Under the pieces are notes generated by a model. It worked only from the letters and a program-made list of their open reading frames with translations, searched no databases and was not told the DNA's origin. From Lutraria lutraria (Eukaryota > Mollusca > Bivalvia > Venerida > Mactridae): a stretch of DNA of 64,000 bases. The stretch is from positions 9,715,093 through 9,779,092 of the forward strand of contig OZ026843.1 in NCBI GenBank assembly GCA_964023205.1. Direction: 5' to 3'. Shown here in pieces: positions 50,010-62,154 of the stretch. The position numbers and the translations under genes are program-made. Position 1 is the stretch's first letter; every line of letters starts with the position of its first letter.

Positions 50010-50930
50010 TTTAACGATCATTTTGATTTGACTTTCTTTTGAGTCTGGGGCTTTAAGTAGATCGGATACAAGCAGTAGTGAAATGAAATTATTTCAAATG
50101 TTTGACAATTGTTTTTTTTTATCAGTTTTAATTTGATTCTTTTTTTAGATTAGTGAGTAGGGTTTAAAATGTAGAATTGTTTGGCAATGGTCAATATTAG
50201 TTTCAGTGTCAGATAGTAGTTTGTAAACCTTTCTTGCAGTAGGAATGAGAATTGTTTCACAGAATTGTCAGTATTTCATACTTGATTCACGATGCTTAGC
50301 CTTCAGCTTTATTTTGTATATTTGATAATTGCCAGGTAGACCTGTCCTATATCGGCGAGTAGAATTGAGAATTGTTTAAATTAATTGCCAGCATTTCACA
50401 ATTGTTTCTCGATGCTTAGCCTTCAGTTTTAGTGTGTATATTTGATAATTGCCAGATAAACCTATGAGAATTGTTTCAAAGAATTGTTAGCATTTCATTT
50501 TATCAGCTTTATTTGATTTTCAAATAGGCTTGTTTACCCAGTGGATAGGCATTTTTTTAACCATGGAAGCGATCATTCCAGTTTGATTTTCACTCGAGTC
50601 TTGGGCTTCGAGTAGATCTGGTGTGTTTTGAAGGGGTGTTTGCAGAATATTTAAAGATATCTTGGATCAAATTGTTGTCAGTGTTTTCGTTGATCATTCC
50701 TTGTCTGATTGTCACTTCAGTTTAATGTAGGAAAGAAAATGTTTCAGAAACTTGGGCAATGCTGTCAGTGTTTTCGTTGACCAATTTTAGTATTAAAAAT
50801 GTTGTATGAGTGGATAATAAAAATTTCAACCATGGAAGCAATCATTTCGGTTTGATTTTCACTCGAGTCTTGGGCTTCATGTAGATCGTACGTGTTTTGA
50901 AATGGGAAGATATTTCTTAGTTGTCACCCC
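50010..50930 (+). repeat. Complex degenerate repeat region
   Basis: GAGAATTGTTTCACAGAATTG-like blocks recur at 50247, 50367 and 50466, with GATGCTTAGCCTTCAG and TATTTGATAATTGCCAG between them. A second block (CCATGGAAGC, ATCATT, TTTGATTTTCACTCGAGTCT, TGGGCTTC, GTAGATC) occurs near 50562 and 50829, 267 bp apart, and in decayed form near 50015. This looks like an old tandem array broken by indels. Confidence 0.7.
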
Positions 50931-51189
50931 ATGTGTATTGTTCGCCAAAATATATGTACAACTGTAGTATTTCAACTGTCACGCGGACTCAAGTCACTTT
51001 TGTTTTCATTATATGTCAAATCCATGCTTAATGCCCCTCTGTTACAACACATGACATAGCTCATACAGTCGCCCCATCCTCTGGGGGAGAGCTGGAAGGT
51101 AAAAAGTCGGCCACTCCCCCTCTGCCATCCCACTTCCCCTACCGTGCGGGGGCAATGATAAGTTTTAACTTATTTATTTTACTACAGTT
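50931..51189. other. Intergenic DNA with a short C-rich patch
   Basis: A C-rich patch (51070-51150, CCACTCCCCCTCTGCCATCC) stands out from the AT background. No gene seen. Confidence 0.4.
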
Positions 51190-51447
51190 ATGAAACAGGT
51201 TATTACAACATTATATTAATCACTCTCATTGTCACGGTGTTACGCGAGAGTGCGATCTTGTAATGTTTGGGAAACCAGAAGAAACCTTCTTGTCCAGCTG
51301 GGTGAACACAAACCAAACTCACTTAGGCCCAGGCCGGGAATCAAACACGAAACGCATTGGCGAGAAGCTAATGCGCTATCTGCTAAAAGGCTCTACTCTA
51401 GTAGAAGAGACATCGATATTTCTTTAAAAGGCGAATCTTACCAGTAA
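51190..51447 (-). mobile_element. tRNA-derived SINE, family D
   Basis: On the minus strand a head with AGATAGCGCATTAGCTTC and a B-box-like GTTTGATTCCCGGCCTGG is followed by a body containing TTGGTTTGTGTTCACCCAGC and GACAAGAAGGTTTCTTCTGG. The body style (GTCCAGCTGGGTGAACACAA then ACCAAACTCAC, plus strand) recurs widely in bivalve genomes to my recollection. The 72-codon frame across it is not a gene. Confidence 0.6.
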
Positions 51448-52009
51448 TAAAACTATTGTCTGCAAAATGGTTCAAGTCAAACGCCAAATTTATAAAACTT
51501 GATTTTGTTGCAGCGTTAAAACTTGCAAATACAAAAATGTAGATGATGGAGTTATTGAAACAAAGAGACACATTGAACTGATGGGAAATGGTTTAGGCAA
51601 AGTATGTCATAGGCCGGAGATATCCGTAATCTTTCGTGAAAACTAAGAACGTGTGTCCCCCTGGTATCAAAATGTGACGTGCAATGTTTTTTCAACTTCC
51701 TTAGTGGCTGACTGAATCTTTCATATTGATCATTGTAACTGTGCAAGGTTGTAATACCGATGCTTGTATACGGTCCCGGCATGTTGAAATATTTCATTAC
51801 GTTACATTGCACTGTCATTCAGCCAAATGAAATTATGATATACTAGTAGACATCAGGGTCTAAACAACATGAACATGTTGTAACTTCCGGCATATATCGT
51901 TGTCAATAAGCACGGGGATGGTGCCACCATGCATACTGTCTATACCAGTAAGCACAATGTAAGTCAATGAGTAAATTGTAACAGTAAGCAGTTATTATAT
52001 ACTAAATGA
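51448..52009. other. Intergenic AT-rich DNA
   Basis: No gene recognised; an 88-codon minus frame at 51552-51818 lacks support. Confidence 0.45.
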
Positions 52010-52092
52010 AGTCTAGGAAAGCTGGTTAGGATAACTGCCCGCCATGATATAACTCAAATGATGTTGAAAATGGCGTTAGATCCGATGAAATA
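52010..52092 (+). mobile_element. 5'-truncated SINE, family C, copy 2
   Basis: AGTCTAGGAAAGCTGGTTAG, GCCCGCCATGATAT and GAAAATGGCGTTAGATCCGA match the 3' portion of the copy at 28960-29050. The tRNA head is missing, as in truncated reverse-transcribed insertions. Confidence 0.75.
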
Positions 52093-52947
52093 AATAAAAA
52101 TGTAAAGGAATCATTTAATGAAAATATTTGCGGATGTGAAATTTTACCAGCTGACTGGAGCAAAGCTGCCCAAGAAATTGGACCGGCAGAACTGTAAGAA
52201 TTGGAGAGGAATTACTCAAAATGTTCTGCAATAATATTATATCTTGTTAAGAGTAGACCAATCAATCGATGATATACTACGTAAAGAACAAGATGGTGCA
52301 TTGACCAAATTTTCACTTGAAGAACCCATATACATTTACAGTCATGTTGTAGTGATCATATATGTTTAGTGCCCATACATGGATTATTACAAAGTTTTTG
52401 TACATTAAAATTATTATCAGACGATGAGAGACGACAATAACGTTGTCAACTTGCGCCTCGAGTGACAGTATTTCCCTGAAGTTAAAACAAACCACGATAA
52501 ATCCGAAACATGTAGTAAACTATGTTATATATTAACATGCCTAAGGAAATTTATTCGCATTTGTTTGCAAAATGGTATAATAATAAACGAAAAACGCACA
52601 GACTTCAGACAGGTTTTCCTTTTCATCTTCGTACTTGAGGTAAAGATGGACGGCAGAAAAACCACGCCCACAATAACATATACTGTCGAACCTGTGTTTG
52701 CGACCATCTCAGAATAAAAGCCATCCTATGGACAAAGACCATTCTTTTAAAAAGTCATTTGTTGTTTATAACAAAATTACCTCCGAAAAAAGGCCACCTG
52801 TCAATAAAGGCAAAATCTTGTCTTTGCCAAGGGTGTCCTTTGATGACAGGATTGGCTTTCTTATCTTAATACGATGTAAAACCAGCGTTCTGACTTCTTA
52901 GTTTCGAAGGACGACTAGCGCAAACTGTACATGCGGAGCACTAAAGG
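52093..52947. other. Intergenic DNA
   Basis: No gene recognised. At 52715-52860 words such as GGCCACCTGTCAATAAAGGC and CCAAGGGTGTCCTTTGATG look like an old interspersed repeat, possibly related to 3040-3115. Confidence 0.4.
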
Positions 52948-53053
52948 GGTTAGAATGCATAATTTGGGGTTCTACGCAATAAGAAAGCTACAGTCGTTAC
53001 TGCTCCTTATAGCTTTCTTATTTACGAAGAACAACTAAATATGCACTCTAACC
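52948..53053. mobile_element. Long imperfect inverted repeat (44-bp arms)
   Basis: The left arm GGTTAGAATGCATAATTTGG...AATAAGAAAGCTA (52948-52990) pairs with the right arm TAGCTTTCTTATTTACGAAG...TATGCACTCTAACC (53010-53053), about 34 of 44 positions, around a loop of about 19 nt. It is MITE-like in shape, 0.4 kb upstream of the 8-TM gene. Confidence 0.65.
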
Positions 53054-53297
53054 TATTCTTAGAATATATCATAAGGTAAGCATTAGGTCTCGACCAGATG
53101 CATACTTGGTGGTTTTCGATTTGATTGAAATAGTAGCGAAATATGTGTGCATACCAATAGTTGATTTGAAAGAGTTTTAATACAACAACAATATACTGTT
53201 TTATCATATTATAGTTAAATACGTTCTTACTGCATTTCAACATGGAAATTTAATTGAAAATAATTATCCTTTTGTAAGAATTATTTGACGGAAAATT

Positions 53298-53305
53298 ATA
53301 AATCA
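53298..53305 (+). promoter_or_regulatory. Possible TATA box of the 8-TM protein gene
   Basis: TTATAAAT lies about 130 bp before the ATG at 53431. In such AT-rich DNA this motif is weak evidence. Confidence 0.2.
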
Positions 53306-53430
53306 GCCTTAAGTGACAACAACTACCGGTGTAAGCGTTAACATATTTAAATACAACAAAAACACTTATTGACATTCACATTGTTTCGCTCTGTGTTCGC
53401 ACACCTGACATTTCGTCACATTTGCATTAA

Positions 53431-53596
53431 ATGAATCACAGTTTCGCAAAAATCAGAAATTTTCGGACTGGCTGGTTTTACAGCCTGATATTCAGAATGC
53501 GGCAATTTTTGAGGATTTTCTTTAACGTGCTGGCGGTGTTAACTCATCTGCTTCCTATGATATATTTGTGTTTGAATATTGGAAAGGTTTATCCAG
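53431..53596 (+). CDS. 8-TM protein gene, exon 1
   Basis: Encodes a basic leader (MNHSFAKIRNFRTGW) and the first hydrophobic segment, ending GKVYP plus one base; donor GTATGT at 53597. Confidence 0.65.
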
Positions 53597-55210
53597 GTAT
53601 GTTGAGCTTTAAGTTATATAACTAGCGATTATTCTACTGATTTTGTATTGTTTAATATCTGATCATAACAATAGGGAGATTGTTCTGTTTTTGCTAAGTT
53701 ATGGAGTTTATATGGTTAACCAATTAATGTCAAATTGAACGCAGTAAGTCGTATTTATAATCGTGTGAAAGTGATATGGAATATGCATGTATCTATACTT
53801 ATATGATTTTGACGAAGAATTTGATATACTTGATAAATGTTTGCTTTACGAAATGTAGAACTTAATTTCGTCATTTCATCAATATTGCCATTAATTCTCG
53901 ATTCGCGAATCTACTTGAACAATGTTATTCACGTGACCGATGCTATTAGAAGTGTTCATCTTGCAGAATGGTTATGAGCCTGAAAATGTGTGGCACTATA
54001 TGTGTTTTTAAATCCAAGTAAATGGAATTTGTGTTTGTTTGAGTTTTACGCCCCTTCTCAACAGTCAAACTCATATGAGGCAGACAGTTCACCTAACCGT
54101 CGTTCATGGGAAGAACCAGTCCTCTGTAAGCAACTGCCTACTTTCTCATATTACGGATTTTTGAAACTTTTTTTGTTGTAGAAACAGGGTAAATCGAACA
54201 CATGGTTGGTGGCGGGATGGAAACTGAAATGGGCGAGCCTCTGGCTCCATCTAGGCAATAACCATGTATTCTCTGTAATTAGCAAGACCTCGGCATCTAT
54301 CTGAAACCTAACAAATTTGTATTTTCACATGATTCACAACCTATTCTGGTTTAATGTTGAGTATATCATTTGTATTACAGACATATTTGGAGAGATTATA
54401 CACACCGTGGTAAGAGAATATCCATCATCTGGTTCCCCAGCAGAATGGACTTACTATGTCTTCTTTCCTCTATGGGTTCTTCAACTGATCTGGCTAGCGT
54501 TCGCTGTACGGAATCTTTTCCACAGAGCAATCGATGGAAAGTTCGCCTATGAGCATGACGTGATTTCATTGGCGGTGCTTATCTGTTTTTCGGTTGTCAA
54601 TGTTTTGTTGACAGTATGGCTGCACCTTTTGTCTCGTCACATGATCATATTGTCAATGGTGGATGCTATTATGATCACGGCATTACTGATAAGCGCTCTT
54701 GTCCGATCTTGTCGGAACCTGTACACCGAGTTACCGGACCTGTTGAAAGCTGGACTTTCTTTAGAAGTATGGTTGGTCAGAATATTTGTTAACAATGGTC
54801 TAGCTAGTTATGCTGTGTTCGTCTTCCTGGTAATGATTGAGAACAGTGTAGCAGTATTGGCTTACCGACTTAACGTAGATGGTCCAGCAATCTTGTACGT
54901 GACAGCAAGTGCCATGGCTCTTTTAAACATATTCTTATTTTGGCTGGACGTTGCTTTCTTTGACAATTATACAAGATACACTGTTGTGCCTTACGGAATT
55001 ATTCTATATTTTCTTGGTGGTCTTTTCCCGATAAGTTATAATTTGGAGAAAAATCTAGCCAAGTCAGTGTTACTTATATGTTCTGCAGCATGTGGCGGCG
55101 TAATTGCAATTTCAAAATGTCTATTGACATGGCAACGGCATCGAAAATTACCTCTTGACCATCGATACAGTTATGATATAACAGCAACAGACATCGGAGA
55201 TAATGAATAA
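53431..55210 (+). CDS. Two-exon gene for a multi-pass membrane protein (about 8 TM), family not recognised
   Basis: Exon 1 is 53431-53596 and exon 2 is 54381-55210 (TAA). The intron starts GTATGT and ends TTGTATTACAG, phase 1; the CDS is 996 nt (331 residues). The start is the first ATG directly after an in-frame TAA (53428-53430). Hydrophobic segments: about 31-50 (FNVLAVLTHLLPMIYLCLNI), 77-97 (WTYYVFFPLWVLQLIW), 117-139 (VISLAVLICFSVVNVLLTVW), 145-165 (MIILSMVDAIMITALLISAL), 193-215 (YAVFVFLVMIENSVAVLAY), 222-245, 253-272 (VPYGIILYFLGGLFPISY) and 281-303. The N-terminus is short and basic; the hydrophilic tail ends DIGDNE. There is no GPCR signature (no DRY or NPxxY) and no transporter motif I know, so the function is unknown. 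Consistent splicing, continuous hydrophobic periodicity and a higher G+C than its surroundings support a real gene. Confidence 0.72.
54031..54156 (-). mobile_element. SINE, family B, copy 2 (in the 8-TM gene intron)
   Basis: The reverse complement carries GTAGGCAGTTGCTTACAGAG, GACTGGTTCTTCC, GGTGAACTGTCTGCCTCATA and ends GGGCGTAAAACTCAAACAAA. The body matches 24290-24400 and the tail is of the shared LINE-like type. The tRNA head is missing or not recognisable. Confidence 0.7.
54381..55210 (+). CDS. 8-TM protein gene, exon 2
   Basis: It continues DIFGEIIHTVVREYPSSG and carries seven more hydrophobic segments to the stop. The ATG at 54317 that opens this frame lies upstream of the acceptor (54380), so it is probably intronic; starting there would remove the first membrane segment. 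Confidence 0.75.
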
Positions 55211-55628
55211 CTTGAATTGAATTAATGACATAACCTACAAGATGACGAGTATTTAAACAAGGGAGATAATCACATAGGTTACAAATCGGAAATGCTTTTA
55301 TCAACTCAGTTAATTCCCTTAAGAGAGACAGTCCGGAATCTTATTAAATACTTCTAAAAACGAAAAATGGGTTTATAAAATTCTTGAATTCATTTATAAA
55401 ACAAACAAAAATGCAGAATAATAAGCAAACAGACAAACATATCAAAGCATGTTTAACTCTCATTAATTATTTTTTTACATACCTTTGTACAGAGTATATA
55501 GCCACATCTTATGTAACCATGTACATGTACAATGTATATCTATATTATCTTTGATATTTCCATTTGTTTTATTATTGTTAAAATTATAATAGAGCAGACA
55601 TAGAATTAAATGTTCATTAGTCATTAAA

Positions 55629-55634
55629 AATAAA
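55629..55634 (+). terminator. Candidate polyadenylation signal AATAAA
   Basis: AATAAA in TTAAAAATAAAATTCC, 0.42 kb after the 8-TM gene stop. Further copies lie near 55977 and 56055, so this choice is tentative. Confidence 0.25.
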
Positions 55635-57250
55635 ATTCCGTAAGCTTTCCCCCATAATTAGCTGGTATAAATTAGGTTTAGAACGACAATTTGTGTATTA
55701 AAAGGCTCAAATAATCATGTAAAAAAAGATAGTATTATCAATTCTCAACACATCATATAACTACAGCATCATTGTTTGTATAGTGCATTGTTCTTGATAC
55801 ATGCATTTTCTTTTTTCTGATCCGGTGTATATGTTATATTAATTTTTTTGGATGTTAAAATTAAATAAGGTCTTAATTTATCTGGAAAGATGTCTTTCAA
55901 TGAAACTTGCAATTTTCTTTTTAATCACGAAGTACATACAGAAATGTAGCACAGTATTTTTCAATGATATTGCGAAAAATAAAAAAAAAACACTTGACAA
56001 CCTTTTTAATAGACGTGGCTGAAGAAAGGCATTATGTAAATATTGTTTAGATAAAATAAAATATATTTCTAATATTTATTTTCATTTTATTAAATGTTCT
56101 GTATTACTAAATTAAAAAAGATAATTGGCCTTTAAACAGATGTATCCTATTTAACAGACCTTCCAAATGTAACACGTTCAATTCACTAAAGTGCTGAATA
56201 TTGCTTTAACTCTTTTAGTTCTACACCAGGGCTGTTGGGGGCCAGAGGCTAATTATTTCTTCTATAGTGGTTATCAAAGGGGCTATAACTGACCCCAATC
56301 CGTTCGAATGTGTCCCCTCCCAATCTGTAATTTCATTCCTTCAGGCCAGTACATTATGTGAACATTTTGCTGGACAAAGCGTATAACCAGCGTCATGACA
56401 AGAATTAACAAGAACATAATATACCTAGATAAAACCCAAGATATTAAATGTATCACACGTATCTTCGTTGATTCTTTCTGCTACTAGCAACCATTAGTCT
56501 GTCACTGTTTAAAATGTATGTTTTATATTCCTTACATATTTGGTGAGAGGATTTTTTTACTCAAATTAGTATTAGTTTACTATTGTTTGAAATATTTAGC
56601 GCCCTTATGCATATATACTAATATAGACATCAATAATTATAGTATAATTGCTATATAAGGGTTTTTTATCATGTGTAAAGATGCTTTGTAGTACATGTAC
56701 TTAGAAAGTCGAAGATGCGCATTATATGTATGTATTTATGTTGTATATAGTACCTAGTTGGTCACATATAGAAATAATACCAAGAAAAATGTTAATTTGT
56801 TATTTTTTACTTCCCTGATAATTGTTATTTTATTTTATATGTATTTTCTTTCATTCCGTTAGGAGATTTAGTGGCAAAATGCAAAGAAACCATCCTATTG
56901 ACCTTTTAAATAGGTACTTCCTGTAAAACATATAACCCTGCATGATGTTACGACCATTTACAGATAACTAGATTACTGTGGTACAATTCTCACAACTACA
57001 ATGTACAATACCACTGAATTAAGCCAGTGCCGTAGATTATCAAGATGACGGGCCTGTTAGATTATTGACTGATCCGGTGTCTTAAAACAGTGTCAAGGAA
57101 CGTTAGCTGAAGTTTCATCATGAGTTACTGTTTTCATTTGCATTAAGAGTTTAAGATACAGAAACATGTTGTTTAACACTTTATCATGTTGTACATATGT
57201 ATCAGAATAATGGTTGGTGATGTGTCATATGTCATCATGTGTGACGTCTT
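55635..57250. other. Intergenic AT-rich DNA
   Basis: No gene recognised. Confidence 0.45.
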
Positions 57251-57300
57251 GATACAAACTCGGCGATCCGGATTCGAACCCTAGTCACAACAGGTCGTAC
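57251..57300 (-). mobile_element. Possible SINE or tRNA-like fragment
   Basis: On the minus strand a perfect B box (GGTTCGAATCC) sits in GACTAGGGTTCGAATCCGGA. No A box at the right distance is visible, so this is at most a fragment. It lies just before the 33-bp array. Confidence 0.25.
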
Positions 57301-59869
57301 CCTTCTATGTAAGGGGAAGTTGGGACATATGTGACCTCAAATTACAAGAGAACATATATATGCATGGTACCAAGATGCAAGAGAACATATATATGCATGG
57401 TACCAAGATACAAGAGAACATATATATGCATGGTACCAAGATACAAGAGGACATATATATGCATAGTACCAAGATGCAAGAGAACATATATATGCATGGT
57501 ACCAATATGCAAGAGAACATATATATGCATGGTACCAAGATACAAGAGAACATATATATGCATGGTACCAAGATGCAAGAGAACATATATATGCATGGTA
57601 CCAAGATGCAAGAAAACATTTATATGCATGGTACCAAGATGCAAGAAAACATATATATGCATGGTACCAAGATACAAGAGAACATATATATGCATGGTAC
57701 CAAAATACAAGAGAACATATATAATATTATGCATGGTACCAAGATACAAGAGAACATATATATGCATGGTACCAAGATACAAGAGAACATATATAATATT
57801 ATGCATGGTACGAAGATACAAGAGAACATATATATGCATGGTACCAAGATACAAGAGAACATATATATGCATCGTACCAAGATACAAGAAAACATATAAT
57901 ATATGCATGGTACCAAGATACAAGAGGACATATATATGCATAGTACCAATATGCAAGAGAACATATATATGCATGGTACCAAGATGCAAAAGAACATATA
58001 TATGCATGGTACCAAGATGCAAGAGAACATATATATGCATGGTACCAAGATGCAAGAAAACATATATATGCATGGTACCAAGATACAAGAAAACATATAT
58101 ATGCATGGTACCAAGATACAAGAGAACATATATATGCATGGTACCAAGATGCAAAAGAACATATATATGCATGGTACCATGATACAAGAAAACATATATA
58201 TGCATGGTACCAAGATGCAAGAGAACATATATATGCATGGTACCAAGATGCAAAAGAACATATATATGCATGGTACCAAGATACAAGAAAACATATATAT
58301 GCATGGTACCAAGATGCAAAAGAACATATATATGCATGGTACCAAGATACAAGAAAACATATATATGCATGGTACCAAGATGCAAAAGAACATATATATG
58401 CATAGTACCAAGATACAAGAAAACATATATATGCATGGTACCAAGATGCAAAAGAACATATATATGCATGGTACCAAGATACAAGAAAACATATATATGC
58501 ATGGTACCAAGATGCAAGAGAACATATATATGCATGGTACCAAGATGCAAAAGAACATATATATGCATGGTACCAAGATGCAAGAGAACATATATATGCA
58601 TGGTACCAAGATACAAGAGAACATATATATGCATGGTACCAAGATGCAAGAGAACATATATATGCATGGTACCAAGAGGCAAGAGAACATATATATGCAT
58701 GGTACCAAGATACAAGAGAACACATATATGCATGGTACCAAGATGCAAAAGAACATATATATGCATGGTACCAAGATGCAAGAGAACATATATATGCATG
58801 GTACCAAGATGCAAGAAAACATATATATGCATGGTACCAAGATGCGAGAAAACATATATATGCATGGTACCAAGATACAAGAGAACATATATATGCATGG
58901 TAACAAGATGCAAGAGAACATATATATGCATGGTACCAAGATGCAAGACAACATATATATGCATGGTACCAAGATACAAGAGAACATATATATGCATCGT
59001 ACCAAGATACAAGAGAACATATATATGCATAGTACCAATATGCAAGAGAACATATATATGCATGGTACCAAGAGGCAAGAGAACATATATATGCATGGTA
59101 CCAAGATACAAGAGAACATATATATGCATGGTACCAAGATGCAAGAGAACATATATATGCATGGTACCAAGATGCAAGAGAACATATATATGCATGGTAC
59201 CAAGATGCAAGAAAACATATATATGCATGGTACCAAGATACAAGAGAACATATATATGCATGGTACCAAGATACAAGAGAACATATATAATATTATGCAT
59301 GGTACCAAGATACAAGAGAACATATATATGCATGGTACCAAGATACAAGAGAACATATATATGCATGGTACCAAGATACAAGAGAACATATATACTATTA
59401 TGCATGGTACCAAGATACAAGAGAACATATATATGCATGGTACCAAGATGCAAGAGAACATATATATGCATGGTACCAAGATGCAAGAAAACATATATTA
59501 TGCATGGTACCAAGATACAAGAGAACATATATATGCATGGTACCAAGATACAAGAGAACATATATACTATTATGCATGGTACCAAGATACAAGAGAACAT
59601 ATATATGCATGGTACCAAGATACAAGAGAACATATATATGCATGGTACCAAGATACAAGAGAACATATATATGCATGGTACCAAGATACAAGAGAACATA
59701 TATATGCATGGTACCAAGATGCGAGAAAACATATATATGCATGGTACCAAGATACAAGAGAACATATATATGCATGGTACCAAGATATAAGAGAACATAT
59801 ATATGCATGGTACCAAGACGCGAGAAAACATATATATGCATGGTACCAAGATACAAGAGAACATATATA

Positions 59870-61660
59870 TGCATGGTACCAAGATGCAAGAGAACATATA
59901 TATGCATGGTACCAAGATGCAAGAGAACATATATATGCATGGTACCAAGATACAAGAGAACACATATATGCATGGTACCAAGATGCAAAAGAAAATATAT
60001 ATGCATGGTACCAAGATGCAAGAGAACATATATATGCATGGTACCAAGATGCAAGAAAACATATATATGCATGGTACCAAGATGCGAGAAAACATATATA
60101 TGAATGGTACCAAGATACAAGAGAACATATATATGCATGGTACCAAGATGCAAGAGAACATATATATGCATGGTACCAAGATGCAAGACAACATATATAT
60201 GCATGGTACCAAGATGCAAGAGAACATATATATGCATGGTACCAAGATGCAAGAGAACATATATATGCATGGTACCAAGATACAAGAGAACATATATATG
60301 CATGGTACCAAGATGCAAGAGAACATATATATGCATGGTACCAAGATGCAAGACAACATATATATGCATGGTACCAAGATGCAAGAGAACATATATATGC
60401 ATGGTACCAAGATGCAAGACAACATATATATGCATGGTACCAAGATGCAAGACAACATATATATGCATGGTACCAAGATGCAAGAGAACATATATATGCA
60501 TGGTACCAAGATGCAAGAAAATATATATATGCATGGTACCAAGATGCGAGAAAACATATATATGCATGGTACCAAGATACAAGAGAACATATATATGCAT
60601 GGTACCAAGATGCAAGAGAACATATATATGCATGGTACCAAGATGCAAGACAACATATATATGCATGGTACCAAGATGCAAGAGAACATATATATGCATG
60701 GTACCAAGATGCAAGAGAACATATATATGCATGGTACCAAGATGCAAGAGAACATATATATGCATGGTACCAAGATGCAAGAGAACATATATATGCATGG
60801 TACCAAGATGCAAGAGAACATATATATGCATGGTACCAAGATGCAAGAGAACATATATATGCATGGTACCAAGATACAAGAGAACACATATATGCATGGT
60901 ACCAAGATGCAAAAGAAAATATATATGCATGGTACCAAGATGCAAGAGAACATATATATGCATGGTACCAAGATGCAAGAAAACATATATATGCATGGTA
61001 CCAAGATGCGAGAAAACATATATATGAATGGTACCAAGATACAAGAGAACATATATATGCATGGTACCAAGATGCAAGAGAACATATATATGCATGGTAC
61101 CAAGATGCAAGACAACATATATATGCATGGTACCAAGATGCAAGAGAACATATATATGCATGGTACCAAGATGCAAGAGAACATATATATGCATGGTACC
61201 AAGATACAAGAGAACATATATATGCATGGTACCAAGATGCAAGAGAACATATATATGCATGGTACCAAGATGCAAGACAACATATATATGCATGGTACCA
61301 AGATGCAAGAGAACATATATATGCATGGTACCAAGATGCAAGACAACATATATATGCATGGTACCAAGATGCAAGACAACATATATATGCATGGTACCAA
61401 GATGCAAGAGAACATATATATGCATGGTACCAAGATGCAAGAAAATATATATATGCATGGTACCAAGATGCGAGAAAACATATATATGCATGGTACCAAG
61501 ATACAAGAGAACATATATATGCATGGTACCAAGATGCAAGAGAACATATATATGCATGGTACCAAGATGCAAGACAACATATATATGCATGGTACCAAGA
61601 TGCAAGAGAACATATATATGCATGGTACCAAGATGCAAGACAACATATATATGCATGGTA
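59870..61660 (+). repeat. 924-bp higher-order duplication inside the 33-bp array
   Basis: The ordered series of variant units (GAACACATATATGC, AAAGAAAATATATATGC, GATGCGAGAAAA, then TATATGAATGGTACC at 60102 and 61026) occurs twice, 924 bp apart, which is 28 units of 33. The match runs from roughly 59870/60794 to 60740/61660. It indicates recent unequal exchange or an assembly duplication. Confidence 0.85.
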
Positions 61661-62154
61661 CCAAGATGCAAGAAAACATATATATGCATGGTACCAAGAT
61701 GCAAGAGAACATATGCATGGTACCAAGATGCAAGAAAACATATATATGCATGGTACCAAGATGCAAGAGAACATATATATGCATGGTACCAAGATGCAAG
61801 AGAACATATATATGCATGGTACCAAGATGCAAGAGAACATATGCATGGTACCAAGATACAAGAAAACATATATATGCATGGTACCAAGAAGCAAGAAAAC
61901 ATATATATTCATGGTACCAAGATGCAAGAGAACATATATATGCATGGTACCAAGATGCAAGAGAACAAATATATGCATGGTACCATGATGCAAGAGAGCA
62001 TATATATGCATGGTACCAAGATACAAGAGGACATATATATGCATAGTACCAAGATACAAGAGGACATATATATGCATAGTACCAAGATGCAAGAAAACAT
62101 ATTTATGCATGGTACCAAGATGCAACAGAACATATATATGCATGGTACCAAGAT

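Noticed and set aside
51229..51447. 72-codon plus-strand frame
   Set aside because: It coincides with the family D SINE read on the wrong strand.
54317..54380. ATG at 54317 as the start of the 8-TM protein (297 residues)
   Set aside because: It lies before a good acceptor (ATTACAG ending 54380); splicing from exon 1 restores a first membrane segment and a start that follows an in-frame stop.
57342..61832. Very long open frame on the minus strand (about 1496 codons) and its plus-strand partners
   Set aside because: They are the 33-bp repeat read through; all six frames are open at once and none has domain structure, splice context or a convincing start.
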